Shown: positions 1 to 8,162 of the stretch, in pieces
How positions within the stretch are numbered: position 1 is the stretch's first letter
Layout of the letters: the number at the start of each line of letters is the position of its first letter
Origin: a virus
DNA length: 59,352 nt
Direction: 5' to 3' (one strand)
IMG/VR virus record: IMGVR_UViG_3300030406_001933
Coordinates: 1 to 59,352 of that record
Notes under the pieces: model-generated
The model's input: only the letters and a program-made list of their open reading frames with translations
The model's database searches: none
Told to the model about the DNA's origin: nothing
Program-made: the position numbers and the translations under genes

Positions 1-129
1 ATCATACTGAACAATCCACCAGTAGTTCTTTTTGGATTTGCAGTTGAGCCGTTAGTTTCACCTCTAGTTCCAAAGAAGAAAGCTCTTTCAATGTCACCCA
101 TATGTAGTTTTAGGGCTTTTGTAAGTTGC
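1..129. repeat. Direct terminal overlap (copy 1 of 2; copy 2 at 59224-59352)
   Basis: Bases 1-129 match 59224-59352 except at 78/59301 (G versus A) and 107/59330 (G versus A). Both differences are silent in the capsid gene (a Phe codon and a Leu codon). An overlap inside a gene is best read as an assembly overlap of a circular or circularly permuted genome, not as a physical terminal repeat. Confidence 0.9.
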
Positions 130-704
130 TCTTGTTCTTTGTCGCCAGTTCTTAGGTTTGTGTTCTGTAAAGTTCCACTTACTGAAATCGCAGTCTTAAA
201 GATCTGCGTAAAGTTGTGGTCTACAGTAGCATCAAAACTAACTGCTGTTGGAGATGTGCCACCTTCAATGAAGGACGAGCCTGCGATAATTAGCTCTTGG
301 TCATCTGCGACTGCAGCCGCTGTAGAGTGATATCCTCTTTGAATAGTTACTGTGTTTGCTGAAGTGTTCGCATCCGCAGTAGCAAGAATATTCTCGCCAG
401 TTGCTGGGTTATGCAAAACAGTACCACTGACGATGAAAGCTTCATCAGCTGTGTCATTGTCAAATGTTAAAGTAGTTGCACTATTGTTTAACGCACCATT
501 AACAACGATGGTTCTTGTTGGTAACTCATCTCTGAAATGGTTATATTTAGGGTCGTCTGTAGACTCACTAGAAGTCATAGCCAACAACGCTTGAAGCGGT
601 GCTGTACCATTTGGTTCTAGAAGAGTGAACAACTCCCTATAATTCGTAGGACGAAAGTCTGATGTAAATTGACCTGTCCCACGAAGTCCTTGTATTGCTG
701 CCAT
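1..704 (-). CDS. Major capsid protein, N-terminal part (gene split by contig ends)
   Basis: Reading leftward from ATG at 702-704 the frame is open to base 1 and continues in register at 59223, ending at 58746; joined it encodes about 393 residues. This segment supplies the first 201 residues before the internal Met at 101, plus the 129-base overlap. It forms the icosahedral shell. I assign it from position (after scaffold, before head-tail adaptor) and an N-terminus (GLRGTGQFTSDFRPTNYREL) resembling the SU10-type/DUF5309 capsid family; this is family recall, not a search. A strong AAGGAGGT site precedes the ATG by a few bases. A capsid of another HK97-fold subfamily is the alternative. The frame is intact across the join, which supports circular closure. 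Confidence 0.85.
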   Translation of the reverse strand, partial: MAAIQGLRGTGQFTSDFRPTNYRELFTLLEPNGTAPLQALLAMTSSESTDDPKYNHFRDELPTRTIVVNGALNNSATTLTFDNDTADEAFIVSGTVLHNPATGENILATADANTSANTVTIQRGYHSTAAAVADDQELIIAGSSFIEGGTSPTAVSFDATVDHNFTQIFKTAISVSGTLQNTNLRTGDKEQEQLTKALKLHMGDIERAFFFGTRGETNGSTANPKRTTGGLFSM

Positions 705-808
705 AGTAACCTCCTTATAAGTTTATAGCATTGTTTCGTGTTTCAAATCCGACTTCTTCCCACAAGATAGTGCATTCAGCAGAATTCTGTGTTCCGTTGT
801 CATTTGTA

Positions 809-2020
809 AGCCGTAGCGTACAATTTTAATTTACTAGATAAGTGGTCTGATGATCGTCCTTGTTTAGGCTCTATTTCTTTTTTTCAAGAAATCATCAGCT
901 ACTTTTCCAATAAAATCTGCGTTAGGGTCAGTAGGAGGTGCTTCTCCAACTGCTCCTGGTGTAGCACCCATAGATCCAGTAAAAGCCTGTCTACGCTTTG
1001 CTATACCTGCTAATCGTTCCATTTCTGGAGTATTTAGATTAGCTTTAAAATCTCCGACTACAGTATCAGTTAGTGCAGGGTCTAAAAAATCTTCCATTGT
1101 ATACCCTCTACCATAAGCAAACTGAAAGAATTGATCCTGTAAATCATCAGCTAATTGATATTTAGCTTGTGCTTTATCAAGATTATTAGCTGCTAATTGC
1201 CTCATATTAGTATCACGAGTAGCATTAGCATCCATTACTTGCTTTGTTGCTTGCTGGTTCATACCCTGAGCATTTGCTGATATCTGTTGTAACATTTGTT
1301 TGATTTGTGCATTTTCGTTCTGAAGATTCTGCATCATACTAGCTGCCTCTTTATACTTAGGCGGTAGTGTCATAGCATTATCTTCTTCCCATTGTGCCAT
1401 ATCTTTTTCAATCTCACCTAATGGAATACCCTGTGTATCTGGTGTTGGGTCTTTCTGCCCACCCATTGTAGGGTTTTTCATATAAGCTTGAGATGCAGCA
1501 GCCAAAAACTGGACAATATCGTTTGGATTTGCCTGTACTCCTTCTGCAGCCACTTGAGATTGAATAGCCTTAGCGAAATCTAAAATGGGTTGCATAGGTG
1601 CAACTTCTGTTTGGTGCTTATAATTAAGGTCTTTATAACGATTATAAGTATCCTTAATTTGTTTATCCGATAGAGTTCTTTTGTCACCTTCGCCAAACAT
1701 TACATTAATGAATGACTCTTCTTGTGCCATATCACCTTCTGTCTTAGGAGATACTGCTTCAGCAGCTTGCTCTTGAGCAGTTGGTTTTTCTACTGGATTT
1801 TCTTTTACAGCTTGTTGAGAGTTATCTTTCCCTGCAACATTAGGATCGCCTGCAGCTTCCTGTACTTGCTGTATTCCTTCTGCAACTTGGCGATTAACAT
1901 CTCCCAGCTTTTCTGCTGCAAGATTATCTACCATTTGCTTGTCTTGTTCGTTGATTGGTGTTTGTGCCATAATGTTTATCCTTTCCTAGCCGTAGCGTGG
2001 TTACTTGGAAGCCGTAGCGT
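809..2020. repeat. Three copies of the 11-mer AGCCGTAGCGT around the scaffold gene
   Basis: AGCCGTAGCGT is found at 809-819, 1988-1998 and 2010-2020. The first copy is in the 159-base gap between scaffold stop and capsid start. The second is just upstream of the scaffold start. The third lies in the last codons of the 100-residue gene (encoding DATAS). On the transcribed strand it reads ACGCTACGGCT. The gap 705-863 otherwise shows only the capsid ribosome site. Function unknown; possibly a late regulatory or RNA-processing element. Confidence 0.5.
864..1970 (-). CDS. Putative capsid scaffolding protein
   Basis: This 368-residue protein is rich in Gln, Ala, Asp and Glu and has no hydrophobic core pattern. 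Its middle (about 215-285) is Gln/Asn-rich and helical, and it ends in a short basic tail (LKKRNRA), as scaffolds that bind capsid protein through a C-terminal basic helix often do. It would act as an internal assembly core lost or cleaved before packaging. It is encoded directly upstream of the capsid gene and downstream of the portal region, the canonical scaffold slot. AGGAAAGGA lies before the ATG. Assignment rests on position and composition; I see no catalytic motif that would make it a fused protease. Confidence 0.75.
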   Translation of the reverse strand: MAQTPINEQDKQMVDNLAAEKLGDVNRQVAEGIQQVQEAAGDPNVAGKDNSQQAVKENPVEKPTAQEQAAEAVSPKTEGDMAQEESFINVMFGEGDKRTLSDKQIKDTYNRYKDLNYKHQTEVAPMQPILDFAKAIQSQVAAEGVQANPNDIVQFLAAASQAYMKNPTMGGQKDPTPDTQGIPLGEIEKDMAQWEEDNAMTLPPKYKEAASMMQNLQNENAQIKQMLQQISANAQGMNQQATKQVMDANATRDTNMRQLAANNLDKAQAKYQLADDLQDQFFQFAYGRGYTMEDFLDPALTDTVVGDFKANLNTPEMERLAGIAKRRQAFTGSMGATPGAVGEAPPTDPNADFIGKVADDFLKKRNRA

Positions 2021-2303
2021 CCTGGTTTATTTTATCCTCCGCCTCTAATGTCTGCATCATTAGATCATTTTCTAGTTTCACCTCTAGAACCGAAGGCATT
2101 TCAATCAGCTTCTTAGATGCCCATAAAGCACCTCTTCGCCAATTTAATTCATCTACTGAAGTTTTAGGATCAGAAGATAAATTGTATGCTGCCGTGAGAA
2201 TCTCTTCTTTCATTATTTCTTGAAGAAATTTCCAAGCATCATCTTTTTTCAACCTTTTAATAAGGGCGAGTTTCTCTTTTGTTTCTCTTATTTTGCTAGC
2301 CAT
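2001..2303 (-). CDS. Hypothetical small helical protein upstream of scaffold
   Basis: A 100-residue, mostly helical charged protein (ELNWRRGALWASKKLIEMPS is its most distinctive stretch, about 53-72). It overlaps the preceding gene by 16 bases, so the two are translationally coupled. The set between the fibre gene and the scaffold is co-directional and tight. I do not recognise a family; proteins of this size between portal and scaffold in short-tailed phages are often minor head or assembly factors, which is inference only. Its 3' end contains one of the three AGCCGTAGCGT repeats. Confidence 0.7.
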   Translation of the reverse strand: MASKIRETKEKLALIKRLKKDDAWKFLQEIMKEEILTAAYNLSSDPKTSVDELNWRRGALWASKKLIEMPSVLEVKLENDLMMQTLEAEDKINQDATASK

Positions 2304-2659
2304 TCGTCTGCAGCTTTTTGTATTCCCTCATTATCATTGAATTCTTTAATTAAATCATATCCCCAAGCTTTGTATTGTGCAACCTTTTCATCATCTAAAA
2401 AAGTAGATAGTGGACCAAAAGCAACATAACAAGCTAAAGCTGCTACTTCTTTTAAGTCTTTTACTTCAGTAACAACTATTTCTTCTTCTTGATCTGGAAA
2501 CTTTTTCTTTCCATTAGCATTTACAAAGAAGTAAGAATTGTTCTTCATTGGCAAACCACCTGACCACTCCCAATCAAAGTCAACTTGCCATTTGTAGTTA
2601 TCTTCAAATGACATTTTATAGAGAGTTAATTTTTTATCTTTGTTATTTTCGTAAAACAT
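2288..2659 (-). CDS. Hypothetical 123-residue protein
   Basis: A small acidic protein with an aromatic-rich N-terminal half (DNYKWQVDFDWEWSGG near 20-35) that looks beta-rich and a helical C-terminal half. TAGGAGGTTAAT precedes the ATG. It follows the propeller fibre gene by one base and overlaps the next gene, so it belongs to the late operon. No family recognised. Possible roles are a fibre chaperone (small genes directly after fibre genes often are) or a minor virion protein; neither can be decided from sequence. Confidence 0.7.
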   Translation of the reverse strand: MFYENNKDKKLTLYKMSFEDNYKWQVDFDWEWSGGLPMKNNSYFFVNANGKKKFPDQEEEIVVTEVKDLKEVAALACYVAFGPLSTFLDDEKVAQYKAWGYDLIKEFNDNEGIQKAADEWLAK

Positions 2660-2660
2660 A

Positions 2661-5369
2661 TTAACCTCCTATTAATGTTTTTCTTCTTAGTGTCCAGTGA
2701 GTATTAGTGTCTGATAATCCGTGAGAGTAGGCACCATTGTAACCTTGTCCCCAAATTGTTCCGTCCATCATTAAGCACATATATCCACATTCCCAAGTAC
2801 TTGATTGTCCGTATCCGTGAGAAGAGATATCTCTAACTTTACCTTGATAACCCCAAGGCATTGGAATTGGATTCCAAGAACTATGTACTAATCCAGTACC
2901 GACACCATACAAAGCTTTAGAAGCATAGTTAGCACCACAAGAATATATGGTTCCGTTAACTTTATTCTTCCAATCTTCTTCGTTGTCGTGTGCAATTAAC
3001 CAAGGAGTCATATAGTAGTAAGATGTACTTGTTACTGAAAAACAATCTATAACTTTTGACACCCATTTAACTGAACTATTTTTAACTGGTACATTCTGTG
3101 ATCCAGAAGTTGTTCCAGTTCCAGTAGCTCCGTTGGAGTTCGGACCCCACATATAGAAGTCGCCGTTATCTGTTGTTGCGTAACAAGAGCCTTGAGTAAA
3201 GTGACAAGAGAAAACATCTAAAACTTTTAGTCCAGCAGTAGCAGTATTAAATGTACTTACTAGAGTCATTGATGTTTTGTTACCAGAAGCATTGTTATCT
3301 CCTGCTTGTCCAGTGTTGTTATAACCACCATAGTACAAAGCACCATCTTCGTTAATTAGATGAATACCTCCGCCAGATCCAGCTCCAGATGCGTGCATCT
3401 TAACAATCTTTTTACCTGATCCTGCTTCTAATACATTTGGTGATCCCATTCCTACATTGTTTGTAGTTCCGTTAGCACACTGGTTGCCACCATTATAACC
3501 CCAAGCATATGCTTTGTATCCGTCTGCTGCATCTGTTAATGCGTAACAAGTAGGATATCCTGCATCTATAACTTGAATTGCAGTTACATTTTTACCTGAT
3601 AGACCTGTTATTTCTACTGGTATAGTTTTGTTAGTTGTGTTTGAACTATCTAATTGATTATGTCCATTATATCCCCAACCCCAAACTTTTCCATTTTCGT
3701 CTAGAGCCAACATAGTAACATTGTTATTTCCAGATCCTGGTCCTGCTATATATCTAATTTTACCAGCAGCTCCTGGGAATTGAACTGGAACACATCTGTA
3801 TTCAGATGTTGTATGACCAACACCAAGTTGACCTACATTGTTGTATCCTCCAGCCCAAACCTTACCAGTGTCTGTAAGAAAGTATGTAGAGTCGTATGTT
3901 CTTAATGTTTGTATACAATTACCAAACTGTGTATCTTTATTAAAGTTGTCATAACCTTTGGACTGATCTCTATAGTGTCCTGGCATATTAATAACTTTAT
4001 TTGAGTTACTTGGGTCCATTTGTGAATAGTTAGTAGAACTACCCCAGATTACTGGACTTTTCCAAGAACCATCTGCAAACTCAGCTACACAACCACCACC
4101 TCGGTAAGTACCACCTTGAGGACGGGGATCATTTATAAGAAAGATACCTTTGTTTGCGTGTAAAGGAAAGTTTGTACTATCTGTTACTTCACTAACAAGA
4201 GAAAAATCGTTTCTTGTTTTTCCGTTGTTTTCAGTTCCAGGATATCCTGGTGCATCTGGATCTGCTACTCTACAAGTAACATCGTTTTCTAAACGATAAG
4301 CTCGTCCTGCCATATTACCAACCATACCCCATTTAGGTATGTTGCTATTTCCATCAACAGTAAGAGCAGTGCCGTGTGATCCAAGAGGAAGCCTCGCCTC
4401 TCCAGTGGCAGTAGTAACATCAAATTGTGTATCTCCACCCATACCAGTATGTGTTCCACAATATGGATAGATTGAAATTGCAGTTACATTAGATGGAACC
4501 GCAATAGTTACCACAGCACTGCTTTGTCCTTGTGTACCTGTGTAGGTAATATCGTTAGTACTGTCAGTGGGTGCGAAGTCTAAAAGCTCTGTTCCTGATG
4601 CGTGTGTACCATTTTTTGTAGCAGAAAATCTTAGTGGATGATTCTGTAGAGTAGTATCAGATACATCAAACACATAAGTTTTTCCTGGGTACAATTTCAT
4701 ATTACCATCAAAGTGGTAATTATCATCGTTAGGGAATTTAAATTGGAATCTGTTTGATCCGCCGTATGAAGCTACTTTAACTCCAATATTAAATGTTGTT
4801 CCTGATGGTGCACCTTGTCGGTAAATCATATCACCACCAGTAGTAGTAACCGTTGTTAGTGCAGCTGTGATTGCTTCTACATCTACAACAAACTGAACTT
4901 TGTTTGTTCCACTTGCAACATAATCACCATACACCCAACCAGTTTTTCCTGGAAGTATTTTAGCTTTGTTAGCGTTGTTAGTTTCACCAGAATATTGGAC
5001 GAAAACATTCTTGGTAGTTTCGTTTTTAATGACGACAGTAAATGCTCTATTAGGAACAACCACAGTAAGTTCACTTTGGCTAGGAGTGGAAGCCTGAGTT
5101 AACTTGATAAGTGGTTTTGAAATGTCGTCTACGCCTAGTGTCCATACACCATTCGTTGATGTTGAATAATCAAAAACTTTTGCTGGTTCGTTTGCTTCAT
5201 CAAATAGTTGAAGTAGTGCGTCTGCACCTGTTAATGCTTCTACCGATTTTGCTAGGTAGACCATATCGTTGGCATTAGATCCTGAGATCGTGCCTGTGCT
5301 AGTATTAGCTATAGTTTTTGAACGCGATTTTATAGCTTCTACTAATTCTTTTAATGTGTTCATCGCCAT
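2661..5369 (-). CDS. Tail fibre/receptor-binding protein with cupredoxin-like domain and RCC1-type propeller
   Basis: This 902-residue late protein has three parts. Residues 1-180 are a helical/beta N-terminus, probably the attachment region. Residues about 200-320 form a beta domain with a type-1-copper-like ligand set: His244 (NHPLRFS), then Cys304, His307 and Met310 in CGTHTGM. From about 430 to the end are at least six RCC1-like repeats of the form GGYNNVGQLG, WGYNGHNQL and GYNGGNQC, diagnostic of a seven-bladed beta-propeller. It is probably the distal host-recognition device. AAGGAGTGACATA precedes the ATG. Whether copper is actually bound is unknown; the motif may be only structural. 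Many marine phage fibres carry a similar HPLRFS...C..H..MG domain (family recall). Confidence 0.8.
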   Translation of the reverse strand: MAMNTLKELVEAIKSRSKTIANTSTGTISGSNANDMVYLAKSVEALTGADALLQLFDEANEPAKVFDYSTSTNGVWTLGVDDISKPLIKLTQASTPSQSELTVVVPNRAFTVVIKNETTKNVFVQYSGETNNANKAKILPGKTGWVYGDYVASGTNKVQFVVDVEAITAALTTVTTTGGDMIYRQGAPSGTTFNIGVKVASYGGSNRFQFKFPNDDNYHFDGNMKLYPGKTYVFDVSDTTLQNHPLRFSATKNGTHASGTELLDFAPTDSTNDITYTGTQGQSSAVVTIAVPSNVTAISIYPYCGTHTGMGGDTQFDVTTATGEARLPLGSHGTALTVDGNSNIPKWGMVGNMAGRAYRLENDVTCRVADPDAPGYPGTENNGKTRNDFSLVSEVTDSTNFPLHANKGIFLINDPRPQGGTYRGGGCVAEFADGSWKSPVIWGSSTNYSQMDPSNSNKVINMPGHYRDQSKGYDNFNKDTQFGNCIQTLRTYDSTYFLTDTGKVWAGGYNNVGQLGVGHTTSEYRCVPVQFPGAAGKIRYIAGPGSGNNNVTMLALDENGKVWGWGYNGHNQLDSSNTTNKTIPVEITGLSGKNVTAIQVIDAGYPTCYALTDAADGYKAYAWGYNGGNQCANGTTNNVGMGSPNVLEAGSGKKIVKMHASGAGSGGGIHLINEDGALYYGGYNNTGQAGDNNASGNKTSMTLVSTFNTATAGLKVLDVFSCHFTQGSCYATTDNGDFYMWGPNSNGATGTGTTSGSQNVPVKNSSVKWVSKVIDCFSVTSTSYYYMTPWLIAHDNEEDWKNKVNGTIYSCGANYASKALYGVGTGLVHSSWNPIPMPWGYQGKVRDISSHGYGQSSTWECGYMCLMMDGTIWGQGYNGAYSHGLSDTNTHWTLRRKTLIGG

Positions 5370-5391
5370 ATTATGTCACTCCTTATATATA

Positions 5392-5931
5392 TTATACTAC
5401 ACCTAATTGTAATAAAACTTCGTCCTCTAGTCGTTTTAAACGAGGTGCAGTGTTTGCATTAAAGCTTTGTATTTCTGACAAAACTTGTGCCCCATCAAAT
5501 ACCACATTAAACTTGGTTGTGTCTACCTGTGCACCAGTAGAAGTATGGGCTGTATGACAGACAAAATACTTAGTTCCGTCCTCAACCATATCTAATCTGG
5601 AGTATGCTGTACTAGCTTGGTGTGCTCCTCTTTGCCTGAAAATAGTGGCATTTAGGTCTGACCAACCAGCATTTGCATTGGTATATGTACCAAATCTTGA
5701 TTGTAGTGTGTTGTCAGGGTCATTAGGTTTTAGCCTAAATTGGATCGCCGTAGAGATTACAGCACCTGTAGTATTGTCAAATAGAGTTCCTAATACATTA
5801 GGAAGGGTCTTTACATTACTACCAGTCCCTAATTCACAAGCTTCTAAATATGTATCTAAATTATGAACACCTGTTTTTTCGGACCTAAATTGTATCTGTT
5901 CCGACTTGGGGGTTGTAGGTACTGTTGTCAT
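5392..5931 (-). CDS. Putative carbohydrate-binding virion protein
   Basis: A 179-residue beta-rich protein. Residues about 107-140 (STAYSRLDMVEDGTKYFVC) resemble the small aromatic carbohydrate-binding modules of chitin-binding type 3 folds: Tyr, then x-x-x-D-x-V, then Y-F-V-C. The C-terminus (RLKRLEDEVLLQLGV) is amphipathic and probably oligomerises. It lies between portal-side genes and the propeller fibre, suggesting an adaptor or accessory fibre that binds surface sugars. GAGGAGAACAACATAGA lies before the ATG. Function is inferred from the weak domain resemblance and context. Confidence 0.6.
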   Translation of the reverse strand: MTTVPTTPKSEQIQFRSEKTGVHNLDTYLEACELGTGSNVKTLPNVLGTLFDNTTGAVISTAIQFRLKPNDPDNTLQSRFGTYTNANAGWSDLNATIFRQRGAHQASTAYSRLDMVEDGTKYFVCHTAHTSTGAQVDTTKFNVVFDGAQVLSEIQSFNANTAPRLKRLEDEVLLQLGVV

Positions 5932-6218
5932 TCTATGTTGTTCTCCTCAAGAAAGTTTATTATTTTTGCTCTAGTCAGGGTAAATTTATCATCTTCCTTG
6001 TATCTTGCTTCAAGTTTATCAATTCTCTTTGTATTGTCGTCCACATTCGCTTGATTATTACAAATCATATTTTTAGCATTAGCTTTTGAATATAAATCAA
6101 TTAATTCAAGTTTTATATTATCTCTTAATAAATTAACTTGTTCTTTAATAGCTAGGTCAATGTATTTTTTATCTAATTGACTTAGACCTGTATTTTTTTC
6201 TACTTCTTCTTTTTTCAT
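5928..6218 (-). CDS. Hypothetical coiled-coil protein
   Basis: A 96-residue charged protein, helical over nearly its whole length, with a likely coiled coil in residues 15-75 (VDDNTKRIDKLEARYKEDD is the best heptad stretch). It overlaps the next gene by four bases and follows the portal gene by one base, so it is translated with them. No family is evident. A small structural spacer or assembly chaperone is plausible but not shown. Confidence 0.65.
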   Translation of the reverse strand: MKKEEVEKNTGLSQLDKKYIDLAIKEQVNLLRDNIKLELIDLYSKANAKNMICNNQANVDDNTKRIDKLEARYKEDDKFTLTRAKIINFLEENNIE

Positions 6219-6219
6219 A

Positions 6220-8127
6220 TTAATTACCTTGTTGCGGTTCTAAATTACCTGCATCTATATTTCTTAACAATTCTTCAACAGGCATAGTTTGTTGTTGTTG
6301 CCCTTGTTGTGTAGAATTACCTCTCTGTTTCTCCATCATACTCATTTGTTGCGATGGTGTCATACCCATTTGTTTCTCTGCATCAGTTATTTTAAATTGA
6401 TCTAAATCAGAAACTCCCATAGCTCTAATTGCTTCTTCAACAATTTTACCAGATTTGTATTCCATATTTAAACCAGTTTGGTTTATCATTTGTAGCATAT
6501 TCATCCAGGTTTCTGCATTTCTTGTTGGCTCAATTGGTAATGTTCCATCTATAACTAAGTAATCAACATTACCTTGTAATGACTGAACATCAAAGTCTAC
6601 ATAACCATCTTGTGCCTGTGCACTTAATTCACCTGGCATTGATTCTGCATCCATTCTTAATGAACCTTCAAGGAATAAAGCATCTTGTAAATTTTGTGTC
6701 ATCATTCTTACCATTGGTCTTACGGTTGTAGCTGACATAATTCTAGCTAACACACCTAATCTTTGAGAACCTAATTGTGTAAGTCTTGCAATCTCTGTTG
6801 CAGTTCTAATACCATCTGCTGTTGGTACACCTTGTTGTGCATCAGATGCAGCTGAAACTCTTTGTTTTAAATCTGACATAGCAGCTATGTCATTCCAATG
6901 TCCTTTAGTTACATCTGGAACCGTAGCTATAAAAACACCATCACCTGGTTTAGCACCTGGCATAGTTCTTACTACACCCCAAGGATTCCTATCAATTAGG
7001 TCGGGTATAGAAACTTGTGTTGGGTCTACAAACATTAAATTATTTAATGCTGCTTGAACATTATCAATACGAGAACGCAATAACCAAGTTGATACTTCGT
7101 GTAATGGTAATAATAAATCATATAAAGATTGACTAAATGTTTTATGTGTATCTTGAAACAATCCACCTATTACTACTGGGAACTGCTGACCATAAGGATT
7201 TAACTGACATCTAATTATAGCTTCTTCATCTACTACTGTGATACACATCCATAGTTGCTCTATAGACGGAACACCTACTTCATAACCTTGTAGACGAACC
7301 CACATCTCATCAACAATTCTTGCATTGTCTAATGTAAAGTGATGTCCATTTTCACTACCGATTGGTTCTTCTGGATTTATTGATAATCCTCTACCTTCTT
7401 CTTTAAAAAATTTATGTGCATCCCAAGAAGTTTTTCTACCACCTTTTTTTCGTAGACCTGGATATTTATTTAACTTTGGATACATACCACTTGATACCAA
7501 GGCGTTTGTTGAAACGAAGTCACTAAAAATAATGAACTGCATTCTATCCCATTCACCCCAATTTACTCTTGGGTCTGGGAAACAACGCCTAGGATCAAAA
7601 TTAACAATATGATTGGTATTCTTTTTAGCATCCCAAATAACTTTAGTTGGGGCAAACCCATACCTGATACTGTCAAGTAACATTTGAGCCAGTCTTGCCT
7701 CTCCCGCCGTTCTCCTCATATGTTGGTGCAATAATCTTTCTAAGATTAAAGCTGACCTTCTGGACTTCCTGTTCATACCTTCTAGTTGAAACATAGGATT
7801 ACGCCCAGCTAGTGCTGCCATCATATAAGTTAACACAGTGTCTGCGATGGCTCTGGTGTCGGCAACTACAGCCTTCTCTCTAAACTTAGTAGAGTTTGCA
7901 GGAGTCCAAACATCGTGTGCTCTATCCGCATCACGCCAATGATCGTATCTTCTAGATATCCTTTCAAAGGACATTTTTGAAGCTGCACGAATATAATCAA
8001 TAAGCTTTGCTTCTTGCTCTTCGGTTAAATCATCAGAGATATCTTCATATTGAGATAGCTTCTCCATATGGGGTGCTAAATCTACGATGATATCATTTGG
8101 ATCAGTTGTTTGGTTTCTATAGTTCAT
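6220..8127 (-). CDS. Portal protein
   Basis: A 635-residue protein of the size of P22/T7-like portals. It would form the dodecameric DNA entry pore at one vertex and dock the terminase and head-tail adaptor. Features: helical N-terminus; clip/wing-like middle; long stem-type helices around 370-400 (LHEVSTWLLRSRIDN); the portal-typical TATEIARLTQLGSQRL segment near 470-485; and a Gln/Met-rich C-terminal tail. It is encoded immediately after the large terminase, the classical order. AAGGAACT lies before the ATG. Assignment comes from size, motif and position. Confidence 0.88.
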   Translation of the reverse strand: MNYRNQTTDPNDIIVDLAPHMEKLSQYEDISDDLTEEQEAKLIDYIRAASKMSFERISRRYDHWRDADRAHDVWTPANSTKFREKAVVADTRAIADTVLTYMMAALAGRNPMFQLEGMNRKSRRSALILERLLHQHMRRTAGEARLAQMLLDSIRYGFAPTKVIWDAKKNTNHIVNFDPRRCFPDPRVNWGEWDRMQFIIFSDFVSTNALVSSGMYPKLNKYPGLRKKGGRKTSWDAHKFFKEEGRGLSINPEEPIGSENGHHFTLDNARIVDEMWVRLQGYEVGVPSIEQLWMCITVVDEEAIIRCQLNPYGQQFPVVIGGLFQDTHKTFSQSLYDLLLPLHEVSTWLLRSRIDNVQAALNNLMFVDPTQVSIPDLIDRNPWGVVRTMPGAKPGDGVFIATVPDVTKGHWNDIAAMSDLKQRVSAASDAQQGVPTADGIRTATEIARLTQLGSQRLGVLARIMSATTVRPMVRMMTQNLQDALFLEGSLRMDAESMPGELSAQAQDGYVDFDVQSLQGNVDYLVIDGTLPIEPTRNAETWMNMLQMINQTGLNMEYKSGKIVEEAIRAMGVSDLDQFKITDAEKQMGMTPSQQMSMMEKQRGNSTQQGQQQQTMPVEELLRNIDAGNLEPQQGN

Positions 8128-8162
8128 AGTTCCTTATATCCTACATATATTATTTTATCGTC

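Noticed and set aside
1-129. True physical terminal repeat of the virion DNA
   Set aside because: It lies within the capsid gene and carries strain differences; typical of an assembly overlap.
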